Source: Alnus glutinosa (taxonomy: Eukaryota; Streptophyta; Magnoliopsida; Fagales; Betulaceae). Taken from it: a DNA stretch of 64,000 nucleotides. Both the position numbers and the translations under genes were made by a program. Below, piece after piece: positions 35,162 through 60,870 of the stretch. A model generated the notes under the pieces. It was not told where the DNA came from. It saw only the letters and a program-made list of their open reading frames with translations, and made no database searches. Numbering within the stretch: the first letter of the stretch is position 1; the number at the start of each line of letters is the position of its first letter. Location of the stretch: positions 1,741,001 to 1,805,000 of the forward strand of contig NC_084894.1 in the NCBI RefSeq assembly GCF_958979055.1, written 5' to 3'.

Positions 35162-35343
35162 GAGTAATGCTACACATCATCCCCTTGTCCTCCTTTTGTC
35201 CCCCCAAAATTGATGTGGCTCTTAAAATCACCATTGAATTTTTAATATATCACTATTGAATTTTGATCCAATGGTGATTTTAAGAGCCACATCAATTTTG
35301 GGAGGACAAAAGGAGGACAAGGGGATGATGTGTAGCATTACTC
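35162..35343. mobile_element. Young MITE family 1, Mutator-like, unit 1 only
   Basis: A 182-bp element with 75-bp terminal inverted repeats (35162-35236 and 35269-35343) that differ at about one position. It is flanked by the 9-bp duplication TTAAAAGAA (35153-35161 and 35344-35352). Unit 2 shows the empty site at about 59925-59935. The ends read GAGTAATGCTAC. Length, long TIRs and 9-bp duplication point to the Mutator superfamily (inference). Confidence 0.9.
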
Positions 35344-35352
35344 TTAAAAGAA

Positions 35353-36280
35353 AACACTCTCTCTTGTCATGCATTTCCACGCAACCCCACTCCTTTCTTC
35401 TTCATTCTTTCTTTTCATCGTCCGTTCTTCTTCTTCTTCGTCCATGGCTGTCCGTTCTTCACCCAAACTCAGACCACCATGGCCACCTCTCTGCAACAGG
35501 AGAAAAATCGGAAGGTGGGAAAATATACTGGCGGGAAGGAATTGGATCAAGTCACAATTCACAGCTCACATTAGGCTGGAACTTTTATAGCAAGCTCAAG
35601 CTTAAAAATAAGCGGCCAAAATCAAACATGTCACCAAGATCGGATTCATAACATTTGTTCCTGTGAATGGAAAAGGAAGAGGAGGTTTTGGCAGTACGAT
35701 GTTTTGTTTATTTTGTATTGGGAGGTGAGTGTGGGCTGAAACTGTTTGCAGAGTGAAGTGTTCCGTGGGATGCTCATTCCAGTTTCCAAACTCTTTGAAT
35801 TCTCTCTAAAGTTTTTCCCTTTTCCACATTCATATTCATTTCTTGTTAAAAAGCAGCAGAGCAACTTGATTCATGGCCGCTTCTGCTTGGATATTCTAAT
35901 TTGAGTGAGAGATTGAGAATCAACTACAAGAATTGGAAGGGGAGAGACAGAGGTCATCTTGGATTGTAGCTATTGATTCGATGCAAGATGCGTAGGATTG
36001 ATTCACCTTTGGTCAAACCCAGCTTTGGCTCATTTCTGGGGAAAGGGGGCTTGGGATTTTGCATTTGTGTGACGAAGAGGACGAGAGAGCGAGAGAGAGA
36101 ATAAAAAAAATAAAAAAAAATAAAGTAAAAGTAAAAAATATATATATATATATTTTATTGATATAAGGAAAGGTAAAAGGAAGCTGTTACGGAGTATTTT
36201 TTTTTATAGGGAATCAAAAAGTAGTTTTGTTCCCTACATTTTGAAAAAATGGATGGGAATGAAAGGTAAGCTGCTAGGAA
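35353..36280. other. Unidentified pyrimidine- and purine-rich block closing unit 1
   Basis: Repeated in unit 2 at about 59935-60870. A short + frame (from the ATG in GTCCATGGCTGTCC) and a minus-strand frame over 35646-35864 are both broken or altered in the other unit, and match nothing I know. It ends in GAGAGAGA and TA repeats before TAGGAATGCTCTTAAG, resembling the end of a transposon with captured sequence. Confidence 0.4.
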
Positions 36281-36289
36281 TGCTCTTAA

Positions 36290-39200
36290 GAAATAGTTTT
36301 TCCCGTGCTAGATAAATCAAGCTAGGGCATTAATGAGCCATGGGGTAAAGACACTCCCGAGGGGATTTAGACACCGTCTGTTTTGGCGTAAAATATTTTT
36401 TTCATTTTTGAATATTTGGTATGGCGTAAAATATTAATGATCAACCATATGAATCTTTATGTTAATCATTAGAATATTGTGAAACTCTAACCACTTTCTG
36501 TAAACTGTAAAGATTTAATTTAATTTTTTTTTAAAAAAAAAAAGAGAAGAAATTGCTAGCTAGTTCACGCTGTGGAATGGGAGAATTTGACAATAGGTTG
36601 ATTTCAAGTTGAACTCCAGCTGTTTGAACAAAATAAGGAGAAATTGAAGAAGCAAAAGAAAGAGAAAAGAGATAAAAAAATAAAAATTGGGGTGGTTAAG
36701 CCTTAGAGGCTTATGTCCATTACTGTGAATTGCCCTTATGACTACATCTTTTTTGTATTCAACCGTTTGAAATAGTTTTACAATGTAAGGTATTTATAGA
36801 GAAGTTAAGGTGTGGTAAATAAGGTTATGTAGGCTAAATAAAGTAAGGAATTTATTATAGGCCCATGAGAAAACTAAATCAAGGCTTAAGATAGACTTTA
36901 AAGATGGTGACTGATTTTGAAGAGAAGTCCTTTCTTTGTTTAGTTGTCAGGTTGACGGTTGTTGCTACAGTTTACTCTTTGTGGAGAGAAAAATTCTAGA
37001 ATTTTTTAGGTGGAAAATACTGTAATATTGCTAGAACTCTCTTAGAAATTAAATTATCTTCAAGGTTAGAGTTATGATTAACCTCTTGTATGGTTTTAAG
37101 CCATCTCCCATTATCCGGTGGTCAATTGATTTCTAAAAGTGCATGCGAGAATCTTATGCATTTTGAATATGTGTTAATTTAATAAATTGAATTTTCACAG
37201 ACCTAATTTGGAGGATAACTTTATCCTTATTATCGGTTTTTTAAATGTTTTTAGAAAATGTAAGAGTACGTTTGGATATACGATTTTTTGGTATTATCTT
37301 CTATTATTCTTTACTATATTCAAAATTGCGAATACTAATAAAATTTATTTTTTGAAATTATGTTTGGATGATTTAGAAAATTTGAGACGAAATTAAAAAA
37401 AAAAAAGTTGAATAAAACTTGAGCATAATTCAATTCAAATTTAGAAAAGCAATTTAAACGTGTATTTCAGAAATAATAAAATATAATAAAAAAAATGTGT
37501 TACCCAAACATCCCTAATTAGTGGTAGAACTTGAGGTTCAAAGGGTAGGGGCTGTGGTTGGCCCAAGTCACATAGGCCTTAACGATCCGACTACTTGGCT
37601 CTAGATAAGTTCTTTGAAAGATCAAGTGGCAGCCCAATCCAATTAATTGGCTCCAAATCCATAGCATTAATTGGTCAATTATTCAATTGGGCTTGTTAAA
37701 TTGACATTTGCTTTTCAACCATGTGATTTTTATATGTATTTTTAATATAATTAATATATTTTAATTGACTAGATTGGGTTAGTTATTATTTTAAAAAATA
37801 CATGCAAAAATCACATATTCTAAAATAATATTAAAACATTTTATCAACTGAATTAATCTGTGGAGGTGATTCAAATAATTCAAGAATTAATGACCATAAG
37901 TTGAAATTAGTTGTGCGTATTGCATGCCGAGCAGCTCTAGAAAGAGAGCAAATGCGAAACTTACATGTCTAAATAGATATTCAAATTGCTCGTAATGCTA
38001 CTTATACTATAGGGATTTGATTCCTGCACTACACCAACACAACAAATGCACAACAACCCTTCACATGAAAGTAGATCCCAGTGTGTAGAGCCCACCCTCT
38101 TATGAGAGGTTGTTGTGCACTTGTTGTGTTGATGTTGTAATTCTAACATTTTCCTTTTCATTATAGAAGGCAGAGATCAATTTAAAAAATAGACAGTTGT
38201 CTAGTTTGGATAGGTTCCAAGTGGAGAGGCATTTGAAGATTTTTCAAGACTCAATTAACTAAATTAATTATTAAATTTTTATTTTTTATTATCTTAAACT
38301 TTTAAAATAATTAGTGTCGTACCATGATTAATGAAAAAATACATATAAATCAAGGGGGGTCATGACCTCTGTTAGTTTTAAAATTATCTTCTATCTTTTA
38401 TCCTTTATTTATATTTTAGTCATTCCGCTCCGTTCTTTACCATGATTTTAAAGCCGATATTTTGAGTTACAATTCGCCTACTATTTTTAATTAAAGTATT
38501 TTACGTGGTCTCATTATATTAAAATATTAATTACACCGCAGAGACGGAGGAAGGAGGGGGGGGGGGGGGGGGGGGGGGCGGTAGAGGCCATGGCCCCCCT
38601 CAATTTCTTGAAAAAAAAAATTTATTTAGAATGGAAATAAAGAACAAGAATTCCTCAAATAGACTAGTTTCTGGTTATTGTGTATAGAGAACAAAGAAAT
38701 GAAAGCAGGTTAAGCGTTAACGGTTGAAACTTGAAAGTGTGTGGAATTAGAGCTTGCTTGGAAGCATAAAGAACTGAAACTTGTGAGGGAATTTGGGGAA
38801 AGGGTTTGAGTTTGATTTCGCATGCCTGGCAGAGTGGAAGAAGAGAGAAGGAATCGAGAGGAGAAGACAAATCCCTGGGAAATCCAAATTCGGGGCAAGT
38901 GGTTGGGTGTTCAATTTGGAAAGGAGGAAAATATGTGTTTGTATTTGGGAAAGTGTGACTATGTGAGTATAGGTTGGGGAAGGAAAAGGTAGCAAAGAAG
39001 AACACGTCCGTTTTGGAGTGGAAATCTCGTACTTTTTTGTTTGGAGGGTTGCCCAACCAGCCCGGGTCGGAAAATTTTTCCTCATTTTGTTTATTAAACT
39101 AACTTGTCTTTTTAGAGTACATAAATTTTTAGTGTATTTTTTTTTTTAAGAGTATGTGGCATTTGTTTTTAGAGCATGAAATTTTTTTATGTATTTTTAA

Positions 39201-42200
39201 TAGCATTAATAGAAAAAAAAAAAAAAAGAATGTGTTTTTCATATGATTAAAGGACTCATATATGATACTTTTAGAGACAATTTGTGAAATTCATACAATT
39301 CCATTCGTAAGAAATTTATTTCATTTTCAAAATACATGTGAAAATCAAGTATTTTGAAGCAGGGACAAAACCATTTTTTTTTTTTTTTTGTTTTTTTAGT
39401 AGTCATTCGATTTGCCATTATCTTCTCGTGATTTTTTTTTTTTCAAAATTGAATTAATGCTAATTTTATTTTTATATATTTATTTCATCTTCAATCTTAA
39501 TATATTTCTTATTCATGCTTTGACCCCTACCCATATTTTAATATATTTGTATTTCATGTCTTGACAACTCGACCCCTGGTCAAAATATTTTCTGGTTCCG
39601 TCCTTGATTACACTTAACATAAGAAAATATAGGTTTTAAAGTAAATCCGTTTGCTTAATTAATAAAAGAAATCGATCGTACAAGACAAAATATAATCTTA
39701 AGATTCTGTGGATTATAAAAACTTGATTTGCTCAAAAGTGATGATCATATGCAATATTAATATAAATTATTATTATTATTATTATTTTTTTGAAAACAGT
39801 CAAGCATCTCATATATAATATTAATATCAAATTAAAACAACGTGCGTGGTCGAATCTAATGCCATAGTGTCTATCCTATCCTATGGAGTCGTATGGACTA
39901 CATTAAGAAAATCTTAATCTCGTTTCATAATTTTGAGGCTGCCCGTAAAAAGAGTAAAATTTTAGCTAGGCAGATTCTAACGTACGTAGTACGTTGTTTA
40001 ATGAAAGAGACAGCCCATGCTTTGATCAAGCTTAGCAGGATAAGTTGTAATGACCGAAGAAAAATGTTGGTTATATCTAAATCGTTTATAAAGTTTAGTT
40101 TTACCTAAAAAAGAAACTAACGTGCGTGATATTTAGCACCCGTGAATAATTATAATCTACTCATTCTACGTGGGCTAATCATATATATATCTTTCCAAAT
40201 ATGTAAGAAAGAGGTGACATATATACTTTATCACTCAAAAAAAGACTAGTTAAGTTGTAATATTAGAGTTCTCTAGAATCGCTTATAAAGTTCGGTCTCA
40301 TCTAGAAATAAACCAACATGAGATCGATTAATTAGCACCCATGAATTCATTTATAATCTACCCGCTCTACGTTGGCTAATCATATTTCCAATGTGAGATT
40401 TGAGAAAGAGGCACTCGAAAAAAAAAAAAAAACTAGCTAGTTCAAGTTACAATTCGGGTTTTTTATAATCGATTATAAAGCTTAGTCTTACATAATAAGA
40501 AATTAATATGAAATTTAACATCCACTAGCTCTTTTATATATCATCCATCCGCTCTATATGTGCCAATCATCTTTTTAATGTGGGACTGAGTTCTTACAAA
40601 AACTATAATTAACCCTATATATATAGGACATAAATTTCCTACAAATCGGTTTGTAGGAAATTTCCTACAACCCACATATAAGATTGATATGTGTCCATTG
40701 GTATGTGAGAAGCACATGTTATTTAAATAGCATGTACTTCTTACATGATTTTTTAATAATAAAAAAAATATGATTCTCACATATTTAAATGACACATGTC
40801 ATTTTTATATGTGGGAAAATTAAACAATTGCTTGAAGACAATTGCTTGAAGTTAATTGATATATTCAATACAATTGTTCCTTTTACCAAACAATAGAATT
40901 ATAGTCAACAAGATGACGGACTATCAACAACAATATTCTTTTGCGTGGCTTAACACATGAAAGAGAAAAGAGCTCTAGCTTATATATATGTACATACGTG
41001 TTGGTTTTATTATTGAAAAGAGTGGTAATATAAAAGTATGATACAAGTAAAGTTCTAGCATTTCAAAGACTAAAGTCATTCCAAAATTAATTAGGACTCC
41101 ATCCAAAGAGGCCCAGTTATTGAGAGCCTTGTCCCAATCCAATCACCAACTATTATGGGCTTACGTGCATGGATACGACAAGTTCAATGGCTAACCTAAT
41201 TATCTATCTTTACCATGTTAAAGCGGTGAAAAAGAAAGAGAAAAATTTAGAAATAATGGACTAACAGGTCAGCTACATAGCTAATCTTGTATAGGTGGAT
41301 CCCATTATGAAAGACTGATTACTGGAAAAGGGAGCACGCAAATCCTAAACACGCAAGGTTAATTTGATTATATATTAATAAAGTTATCGAAAAAATATAT
41401 TTCCCTATCCAATCAGCTATTATTATGGACTAGATCTCTAGGATTTTAAAGTGCATGATGTGAAAATTGGAATATATATTAAAAAAGATCACGTGCGTTA
41501 TAAATATATTGATGGCTAGCTTGAGAAAGAAGTATATATATTGATTACAAATAATTTCAATATTGGTTTTTTATAATTTAAAAATTTTCAATAAATTTAC
41601 TTTTTTTTTTTAAAAAAAAAAATAGTATTGCAAATAAACTAGTCCATATCATTGCCATTAAAAGGACAATAAATTTGAATCAACATCAACTGATGGGGCT
41701 TACAATCCACTGATACCCTTAATTGTACGTATCAAACTCAATGAATCTAAGCAAAATGTGACTAAAACTAAATAATTTAGGATCCGTTAATTATAATCAA
41801 CCACAACTCAAAACTGAGCCAACCAGTTTTGAATATTAATTCCTTTTGGATGGAAATAATTTTTGATGCCGTAGATAGGGCATGCATTTTGTACCAGGCC
41901 GGTCTAAGCAAAAATGCCATTCTTCTAGGGTCAATATCATATGCCCCAGATAATTAATTTGTTTGAGGAATAGTCAGTATTCTTGACTTTTTGATTCTTT
42001 AACATGTAAAATTCTCCCTGCGAAATTTTAAATAAGATTTCCTTTTCTTCTTCTTTTTTTTTTTTTTTTGGTGTTTTTCTTCTTGTATTTTTGGCCATTG
42101 GACTGTCACATATTGAAGATCAACATCGAAGTTCGATATACATGAGTAATATATGCTACGTGCATGTTCCCCTTCTACTCCTTTAAAACTGATATGACTT

Positions 42201-42800
42201 TAATTTAAAATCACAATTGAATTTGTGATAAATTATTATTAAATATTGATTCAATATTAATTTTAAAAATCACGTTAGTTAGTTTTGAAAGATATAAGAA
42301 AACACAAGGAGAATATTTTAGCATTACTCATTAATGGATATATGAATGTTTAATTTTCTTTATCGAGTGGCTCGTGGAAAATCCTGGCCATGGGATTTGA
42401 CACTACTAATTATTGCTAATAAGATATGAAGATATTCTTAGGTAGAATGGTAGTTAGTTTAATTGCTTCAAGAAAAAAGAAAAAAAGAATGGTAGTCAGT
42501 TTGGACAATTGCACCCGTCATCTATATATGTGAATATAAAGTAAAATTAAATTCAAACTTAATCCTTTGCCGGCATTTGATTTTCCTATTTAGTAAATAA
42601 ATCGATATACGACTATCGTACAATTTGATAATGTAATAATGGAAATCAACCATTTGATCAACACTTATAAAAATTATCCGAAGTGATCCCATCAAACAGA
42701 TTGATGATCATGTCGGCGAAAGAGGCGGTACGTTGTGCGTTTCGGAGATTGTCGTGGAAAGAAAAGTGGGATCAGAAGAGGATATGGGTCATGAGGATTG

Positions 42801-42840
<40 letters not shown>

Positions 42841-43865
42841 CTCACTGTATCTCTCTCGATGTGCAATTAGAAGAATGGGGAAGATGAATCACTACCAAAA
42901 AGAAGAAAAATAGGCACTTAGTGTCGTTTGAATAATTTCGTTTTAAAAAAGGAGCAAAACATAGGGACGAGTTTCCAAATTAGTATTGTTTATTGTTCAA
43001 ATGACGTTAATTAAAGCCATTTCTGTCCAAACAACACTATCTAGAACAGTAAACGACACTACCCCATTAGCTTCATTTTACTGTTCAAATGACACTACTT
43101 GGATAGTGCCGTTTAAACAGTAAAATGGCATTAATGTGAATTAAAAAAAAAAAAAAAATCCTCCTCTTTTTCTTCTTATCTTCCTGTAGAAGTTCCTGGA
43201 GCTTCCTCCTCCTTCTTTCTTCAGCCTCCTACGCAGGAGGAGACGGGAGTACTTCTTCTTCTTTCTTGAGCCTCGAGCTCCTACGCAGGAGTGCATGAAG
43301 GGACTGTGCGAGAGCTTTGAGCTCCTGCGTGCACAGGAGCGCAAGAGACCTCCTCTCTCTTATCTCTCTCTCTCTTTTTCTCTCCCTAAAAAAGGTTAAA
43401 CAAAAATTTATAACTAAATTTTTCACCATAAGAATTAGTATTGTTTAAACAGTAAATAGAGCAAAAAAAAAAAAAAGTGTTATTTACTGTTTAAAAGACA
43501 CTAATTTTAAATTTAGTACCACTTAAATAATAAACCGCGCTGACTTCAATTTGACGTCGTTTGTACGGTAAACGAAAAAAAGAAAAGTGTAGTGGAGATA
43601 TGGGTGATTGAGGAGAAAATAATAAACAAAGAAAAGTGCCCCTTTTTTTTTCTTAAATTTTTATTCGTTATGGTGTCTACCGTAAATAAGCTAAAAAGTA
43701 AAAATCTCTAGTAGAGGCTCATAATAGTCAAATTATGAGTCATTTGGTTATTGACATGCTCTTAAATTGAGAGTCGTACGTTATGATAATTAACTTACGT
43801 ATTGCCTGTGAATTTCTTTGTCCTTTTCTTTCTTTCTTTTATTTAAACCATCAGTTTGAGTGATT
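36290..43865. other. Unit 2 flank upstream of gene A
   Basis: Repeats the unit 1 flank: old MITE family 2 (about 38012-38154), hAT-type element (38537-39606), degenerate triple repeat (about 40048-40590), hairpin (about 40630-40660), old MITE family 1 (about 42145-42330), CT tract (about 42807-42837) and foldback block (about 42930-43590). No gene is supported. Confidence 0.6.
38537..39606. mobile_element. Possible hAT-type element, unit 2 copy
   Basis: Same ends and ATTACAC flanks as the unit 1 copy, with a 23-base G run (38556-38578) followed by CGG. Confidence 0.5.
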
Positions 43866-43871
43866 CTTGTC

Positions 43872-43878
43872 TATAAAA
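43872..43878 (+). promoter_or_regulatory. TATA box of gene A, unit 2
   Basis: TATAAAA 54 bases before the ATG, in the same context as unit 1. Confidence 0.75.
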
Positions 43879-43925
43879 AGGCCCTGATCGACGGTGCCTC
43901 CCACCCACAATAACCAAAATCAGTG

Positions 43926-50386
<6,461 letters not shown>

Positions 50387-51399
50387 ACGGACATGACGTA
50401 CGATCGATGCTCATATAATTATCAGCTATCTATATAATAATATTGGACCGTATAATTCCAATCAATAAACTTTTTTTTTTTTTTTGGACATGAATTCCAA
50501 TCAATAAACTGAAGATATCATTTCTTCTCCATCTGTAATCTCTTTAAATAATGTGATTATTTTGTGTACAGACTCAAATGCTTGTTAAATAATAATCGCT
50601 TTATACTTTCTTTCTTTTTTTCGCCTAATTCTGCAATTGGTGAGAGAATGATCCATAGGCTCCGATCTATGAGACTCGCAACATGCAAATTGATTTATGA
50701 TTGGGTTCTAATAAAAATCGTAATGATGGTAGGGGCCGGTAATTGTAATGGCAGGATAGATTGCTCGATATTGTTAAGGATAGAAATTTTTTTGTGATAA
50801 TTGTAATGGCAGGATAGATTCCTCGTATCGGAAAGATAATATAATGCGGAATATAAATAAGTATACACAAAGAATTACATGGTTTGGTCTCTGAGGGATG
50901 CTTACAATAAAACATAGTACTTCTATTTATAGGAGAATTAGGACATGTAACTAGGTCATAGACTTTTATTTATAGAAGAATTAGCTAAGACCGTAGGTCA
51001 CCATCTTCAACTGTGATTAGGTGATAGTCATTAACTGTAATTAGGTCACAATCTTCAAGTATGATAGTCTTCAATTGTAACATCTCCTCAAACTCAATTT
51101 TATTTATTTATTTCTTTATTTGAAAATTGGCCCGAAGTTTGCTGACGGGGCTGTCGGATTCGGCCGCAGAGTCGAATCTCGCCGCAAAACACCAAGGGAC
51201 GGTCACCGTAAAATACAAAAGCCAGCAAAAAATAAAATAAAATCCATATGCAAGATTACGTCCACATGATAAAGTTTAAATGACTACATTTTATTCTTAT
51301 GTCTTTGAATAATATTTACAATATAACATACTCCTATTTATAGGAGAATTAAGATCGAACTATATGATCAACTTCAACTATAGCTTGAATAACTATGTA

Positions 51400-51507
51400 C
51401 TCTTAGGCCTTCGATCTGGTGCTTAATTCTTGGCTCTTTGACTAGCGGCACTAGCGCCCATCATACTGCTTCACTCCTTCCCTCAACCGGAGCAGTTTTT
51501 CGGCAGG
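51400..51507 (+). pseudogene. GH1 exon-1 remnant D, unit 2
   Basis: Counterpart of 25933-26041 with a few substitutions, including CTCTTTGACTAGC for CTCATTGACTAGC. No start codon and no downstream exon. Confidence 0.72.
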
Positions 51508-52110
51508 TAATCAATGATATATATTATGTCATATTGCATTAAATGTTACAATCTGCTTACTTATTTGTTAAAAAGGAAAAAAAGAGAGAGATTTTTATAG
51601 AATTCTTTTTCTTTTCCACTAAATGTTGGCTTTCTTCGATGTCTTGCTTTTCTCATGGGGTCAAGCAACAATAGAAATATAATTCTTCTCAAATCAACAT
51701 TCTATCAAGCAATCAAGGCAAAAGTTAAAAAAAGATAGAAAATCATTTATATAGTGTTTTATATTGATAAATTGATAGAAAATACATAAGTTGTAGGATA
51801 AAGCCATCTTAATAGGCTTATATAGTTCCAAAATTCGGAACCATAAAAAATTAGAAAAAAACGAAATAAAAACACTTTTCAGTACAAATAATACAAAATG
51901 ACAACTTTTTCTTCATAAACATTAGAATTACGAAATTTTCATGAAATACAAAATTGAAACCCTATTAATAAGCTTTTAAACGCCATGAGATTTGTCTCGA
52001 TCCAATGTTAGATTCAAAAGACATGATTTTTTTAAATAAAATGGATCTTAAAAAAATTAATAAAACTAACCCGCATCAAGTAGTAATTTAATAGAGAGCC
52101 GGATAAGAAT

Positions 52111-52222
52111 GCTTTTTTATTTTTTTTTGACATATCCACACAAGAGAGGGAGGGGGGATTCGAATTAGTGACCTCCGCTTCATGAGGCGTGGTCCCAGCC
52201 GATTAAGCTATCTCTTGGGGAC
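52111..52222 (-). mobile_element. tRNA-like SINE, minus strand, unit 2
   Basis: Counterpart of 26646-26752; the box B region reads GGATTCGAATTAG on the + strand. Confidence 0.6.
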
Positions 52223-52316
52223 AGATAAGAATGCTTGGGTGTCATTTATCTTCCTTTTTTTTTATTCTTATGAGTCATTTGCCTTTTCTTTCTTTCTTTT
52301 TTGAGCGGCACTTGTC

Positions 52317-52404
52317 TATAAAAGGCCCTGACGGTGCCTCCCTTCTCTAATAACCAAAATCAGTTTGGGATTTCAAGGCTATCTACATTCTACTCCTTTA
52401 TAAG
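52317..52404 (+). promoter_or_regulatory. Duplicated core promoter of gene B, unit 2
   Basis: TATAAAA at 52317 and TATAAG at 52399, each followed by GAGGCCC or GGCCCTGACG words and an ATAAC-AAAATCAG leader. The first leader ends in TTGGGATTTC (TTG at 52365) instead of ATGGCATTTC, as in unit 1, so the duplication predates the array. Confidence 0.65.
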
Positions 52405-52451
52405 AGGCCCCGACGTACAGTGCCTCCTGCCCATAATAACTAAAATCAGCA

Positions 52452-57827
<5,376 letters not shown>

Positions 57828-59050
57828 ACATAACGATTGATGCTCATGATGTATTAATAATTCTTCTCCATCTATATGCTTTATAAATAGTTTGATTTCT
57901 GTTTGTACAGACTCATGAAGTGGATTTATACATTCTACATGAGAAGACACTTCAACTTTGAGAAATCAATGCAAAAATAATGTTACACTATATGGCATAA
58001 TATTTAAATTTTCCTGTCAAATTTTTTTTAATCAATTTTGTGTCACATGACACTAATATATGAACTATATATAAGGTGAATTTATTAAGAGATCAAAGAT
58101 AATAAGACAATGAGAGAAGGGAGCAAAGACATGTATAGTAAGAAAAACCCATAGGGCAAGGTCATTGATGATAAAATAGTGTATTTTGTGTACTTTAATA
58201 TGAGCAGCCCCAATTTAAGGTTAGTTTCTTAAATCATTACTTATTTCAAAATGATTGATTTTAATCATTTAATTATTATTTTAATACTTCTTCTCACGAG
58301 CGGGCTTAGATTCTCCTTTAATAGGTAATACCCAATACATAAAATATTTAATTAAAATAGAACGTAAATGACAAAAACAAAATTCAAACTCAACATCAAA
58401 TCAGAACCACATGGGAAAAATCCTTGAGGCTTCACCCCCAACTCTCTCTGCAACTCCCTCCATCAAACTTGCCATGGGAGAGCAGCTTCAAGCTTTTGGA
58501 GCTTCTCTCCTCCCTTCTTTTCTTCCCCTCTCTTCTTCTCTCCATCATGTTTGCCTTGAGCACACCTCTTTTGAGGTTCTTATCTTCTTTTGTGATACTT
58601 TTCTTCGTACTATTTTTTTCAAATTTGGGTTTATTGTTAGGAACCTACCCCTTTCCATTAATGTTTGTATCCTGTTCGGTTGAATGAGAATTCGTACTTT
58701 AAAAAAAAAAAAAAAAAAGAAAAGAAAGGAGCCACATAGGAACTCATGCACGAGGCAAGCCCGAGTCTTGGACCTGCAAAAACAAAGCAAGAGAGGTTGT
58801 GAGAGAGATTGGCCCAAACGAGCTGAGGGAGGGGAAGATCGATCTTTGGGCCTTTGCAAAAGGAAATTTAGTCTCGATAACATAGCAAGAAATGTAAATC
58901 CAGCCCAGACATTTGTTGTATGTATATTTATTTTTGAGAGACCAATAATCATTTAAATTTTGTTTTGTTTTTTTCTCTTTTCTTTTCTTTTTCTTTTAGT
59001 GCTCCACTACAAAAAGGCCAACGAAAAAATTCCAGCCAGGGAAACCAAAA
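57828..59050. other. Intergenic between gene B and pseudogene C, unit 2
   Basis: Same pyrimidine-rich block as in unit 1, plus about 45 bp (near 58175-58218) not present there. No gene recognised. Confidence 0.45.
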
Positions 59051-59052
59051 CT

Positions 59053-59174
59053 ATGATGGCGTTTGAAGGCTATCTACTCTTAGGCCTTCTGGTGCTTCTT
59101 GGCTCATTGAGTACTAGCAGTACCGGCGCCCATGAAACTGCTTGGCTTTCTTCAACGTCTTGTTTTTCAGTTAA

Positions 59175-59221
<47 letters not shown>

Positions 59222-59925
59222 CTTTACTATCCCCTAAATATAATGTGAACTTAAGATGAAAGTAATTGCAGGTAGGATAACGGATGGAAGCAACGGAGAT
59301 GTAGCCACTGATCAATATCATCGCTGCAAGGTAGGTAGCGCCCTCATAATAAAAAAAAATGAATAGAAAAATTCACTTTAATTTATCAACTCCTAATTAA
59401 TTACCTATAAATTTTCTTCTTCTTTTTTTTTTTTTGAAAAAATAAATTTTCTTATATATATATATAAGACAACTAAAAAAAATATTTTGATCAGAATTTC
59501 TGTAACTTGTCTTTTTGTGATTATATGATACAGGAAGATGTGGGAATTATGAAAGAGATGGGTTTAGATGTATACAGATTCTCAATCTCATGGTCTCGAT
59601 TGCTACCAATTAAGTAGAATTCTCGTTTTTATTAATCCCAACTTTCTGAAATAAAAATGGAAATTATCAAGTATATCTCACTTTGGAGCTCTAATTATTT
59701 CAGAAGGAAAACTAAGTGGGGATGTTAACAGGGAAGGAATAAAATATTACATTGACAAGTATACATTCTTGTCAATGAGCTAGTAGCAAAAGGTCATGAT
59801 TTATTGTTATTAGTTATGTGTCATCGACTTATCATAATGAGGTCATAATTCAATCACTATAGTTTGCTATACATGATTGATGAATGCAGGTGTGCATCCC
59901 TTTGTGAGACTTTTCCACTGGGATC
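59053..59925 (+). pseudogene. Truncated GH1 pseudogene C, unit 2
   Basis: Exon 1 reads MMAFEGYLLLGLLVLLGSL in frame, without the 4-base insertion of unit 1, but is still cut before FPAGFIFG by a T/A homopolymer junction. Exon 2 is missing. Exon 3 (59272-59330) ends HRCK. Exon 4 starts at 59534 with a proper CAG acceptor, and has a TTAA insertion before its donor. Exon 5 is the altered 89-nt form (59704-59792) with stop codons. Exon 6 starts at 59890, reads to HWD in frame, then ends at CATTAAAAG. No later exons. Comparison with unit 1 shows shared old lesions (exon 2 loss, exon 5 change, truncation) and private new ones. Confidence 0.88.
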
Positions 59926-59934
59926 ATTAAAAGA

Positions 59935-60658
59935 AAACACTCTCTCATGTCATGCATTTTCACGCAGCCCCACTCCTTTCTTCTTCATTCCTTTTTTTTA
60001 TCGTCCATTCTTCTTCTTCTTTGTCCATGGCTGTCCGTTCTTCATCCAAACTCAGACCACCATGGCCACCTCTTTGCAACTGGAGAAAAATTGGAAGGAG
60101 GAAAAATATACTGGCTGGAAGGAATTGGATCAAGTCACAATTCACAGCTCACATTAGGCTGGGACTTTTGTAGCAAGCTCAAGCTTACAAATAAGCGGCC
60201 AAAATCAAACATGTCACCAAGATTCATAACATTTGTTCCAGTGAATAGAAAAGGGAGAGGAGGTTTTGGCAATACGATGTTTTGTTTGTTTCGTATTGGG
60301 AGGTGGGTGTGGGCTGAAACTGTTTGCAAAGTGAAGTGTTCCATGGGATTCTCATTTCTGTTTCCAAACTCTCTGAATTCTCTATGAAGTTTTTCCCTTT
60401 TCCACATTCATATTCATTTCTTGTTAAGAAGCAGCAGAGCAACTTGATTCATGGCTGCTTTTGCTTGGATATTCTGATTTGAGTGAGAGATTGAGAACCA
60501 ACTACAAGAATTGGAAGGGGAGAGACAAAAGTCATCTTGGATTGTAGCCATTGATTCGATGCAAGATGCGTATGATTGATTCACCTTTGGTCAAATCCAG
60601 CTTTGGCTCATTTCTGGGGGAAAGGAGGCTTGGAAATTTGCATCTGTGTGACAAAGAG

Positions 60659-60692
<34 letters not shown>

Positions 60693-60870
60693 AAATAAAT
60701 AAATAAAAAATTAAAATAAAAGTAAAAAAATAATATTTTATTGATAAAGGGAAAGGTAAAAAGAAGCTGCTGCGGAGTATTTTTTTTATAGGGAAACAAA
60801 AAATAGTTTTGTTCTCTACATTTAGGAAAAATGGATGGGAAGGGAAGGGAAGAGAAGCTGTTAGGAATGC
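59935..60870. other. Unidentified block closing unit 2
   Basis: Counterpart of 35353-36280; includes a GA tract (60663-60690). The short frames differ between the copies. No gene assigned. Confidence 0.4.

Larger units (their letters stand above)
50387..52310. other. Intergenic between genes A and B, unit 2
   Basis: Same content as 24921-26840: LTR-like fragments, GH1 scrap D and a minus-strand SINE (about 52111-52222). No complete gene. Confidence 0.5.

Noticed and set aside
35256..35864. Short frames after pseudogene C, one of 131 codons
   Set aside because: The longest starts within a MITE and disappears in unit 2, where the MITE is absent; the others resemble no protein.
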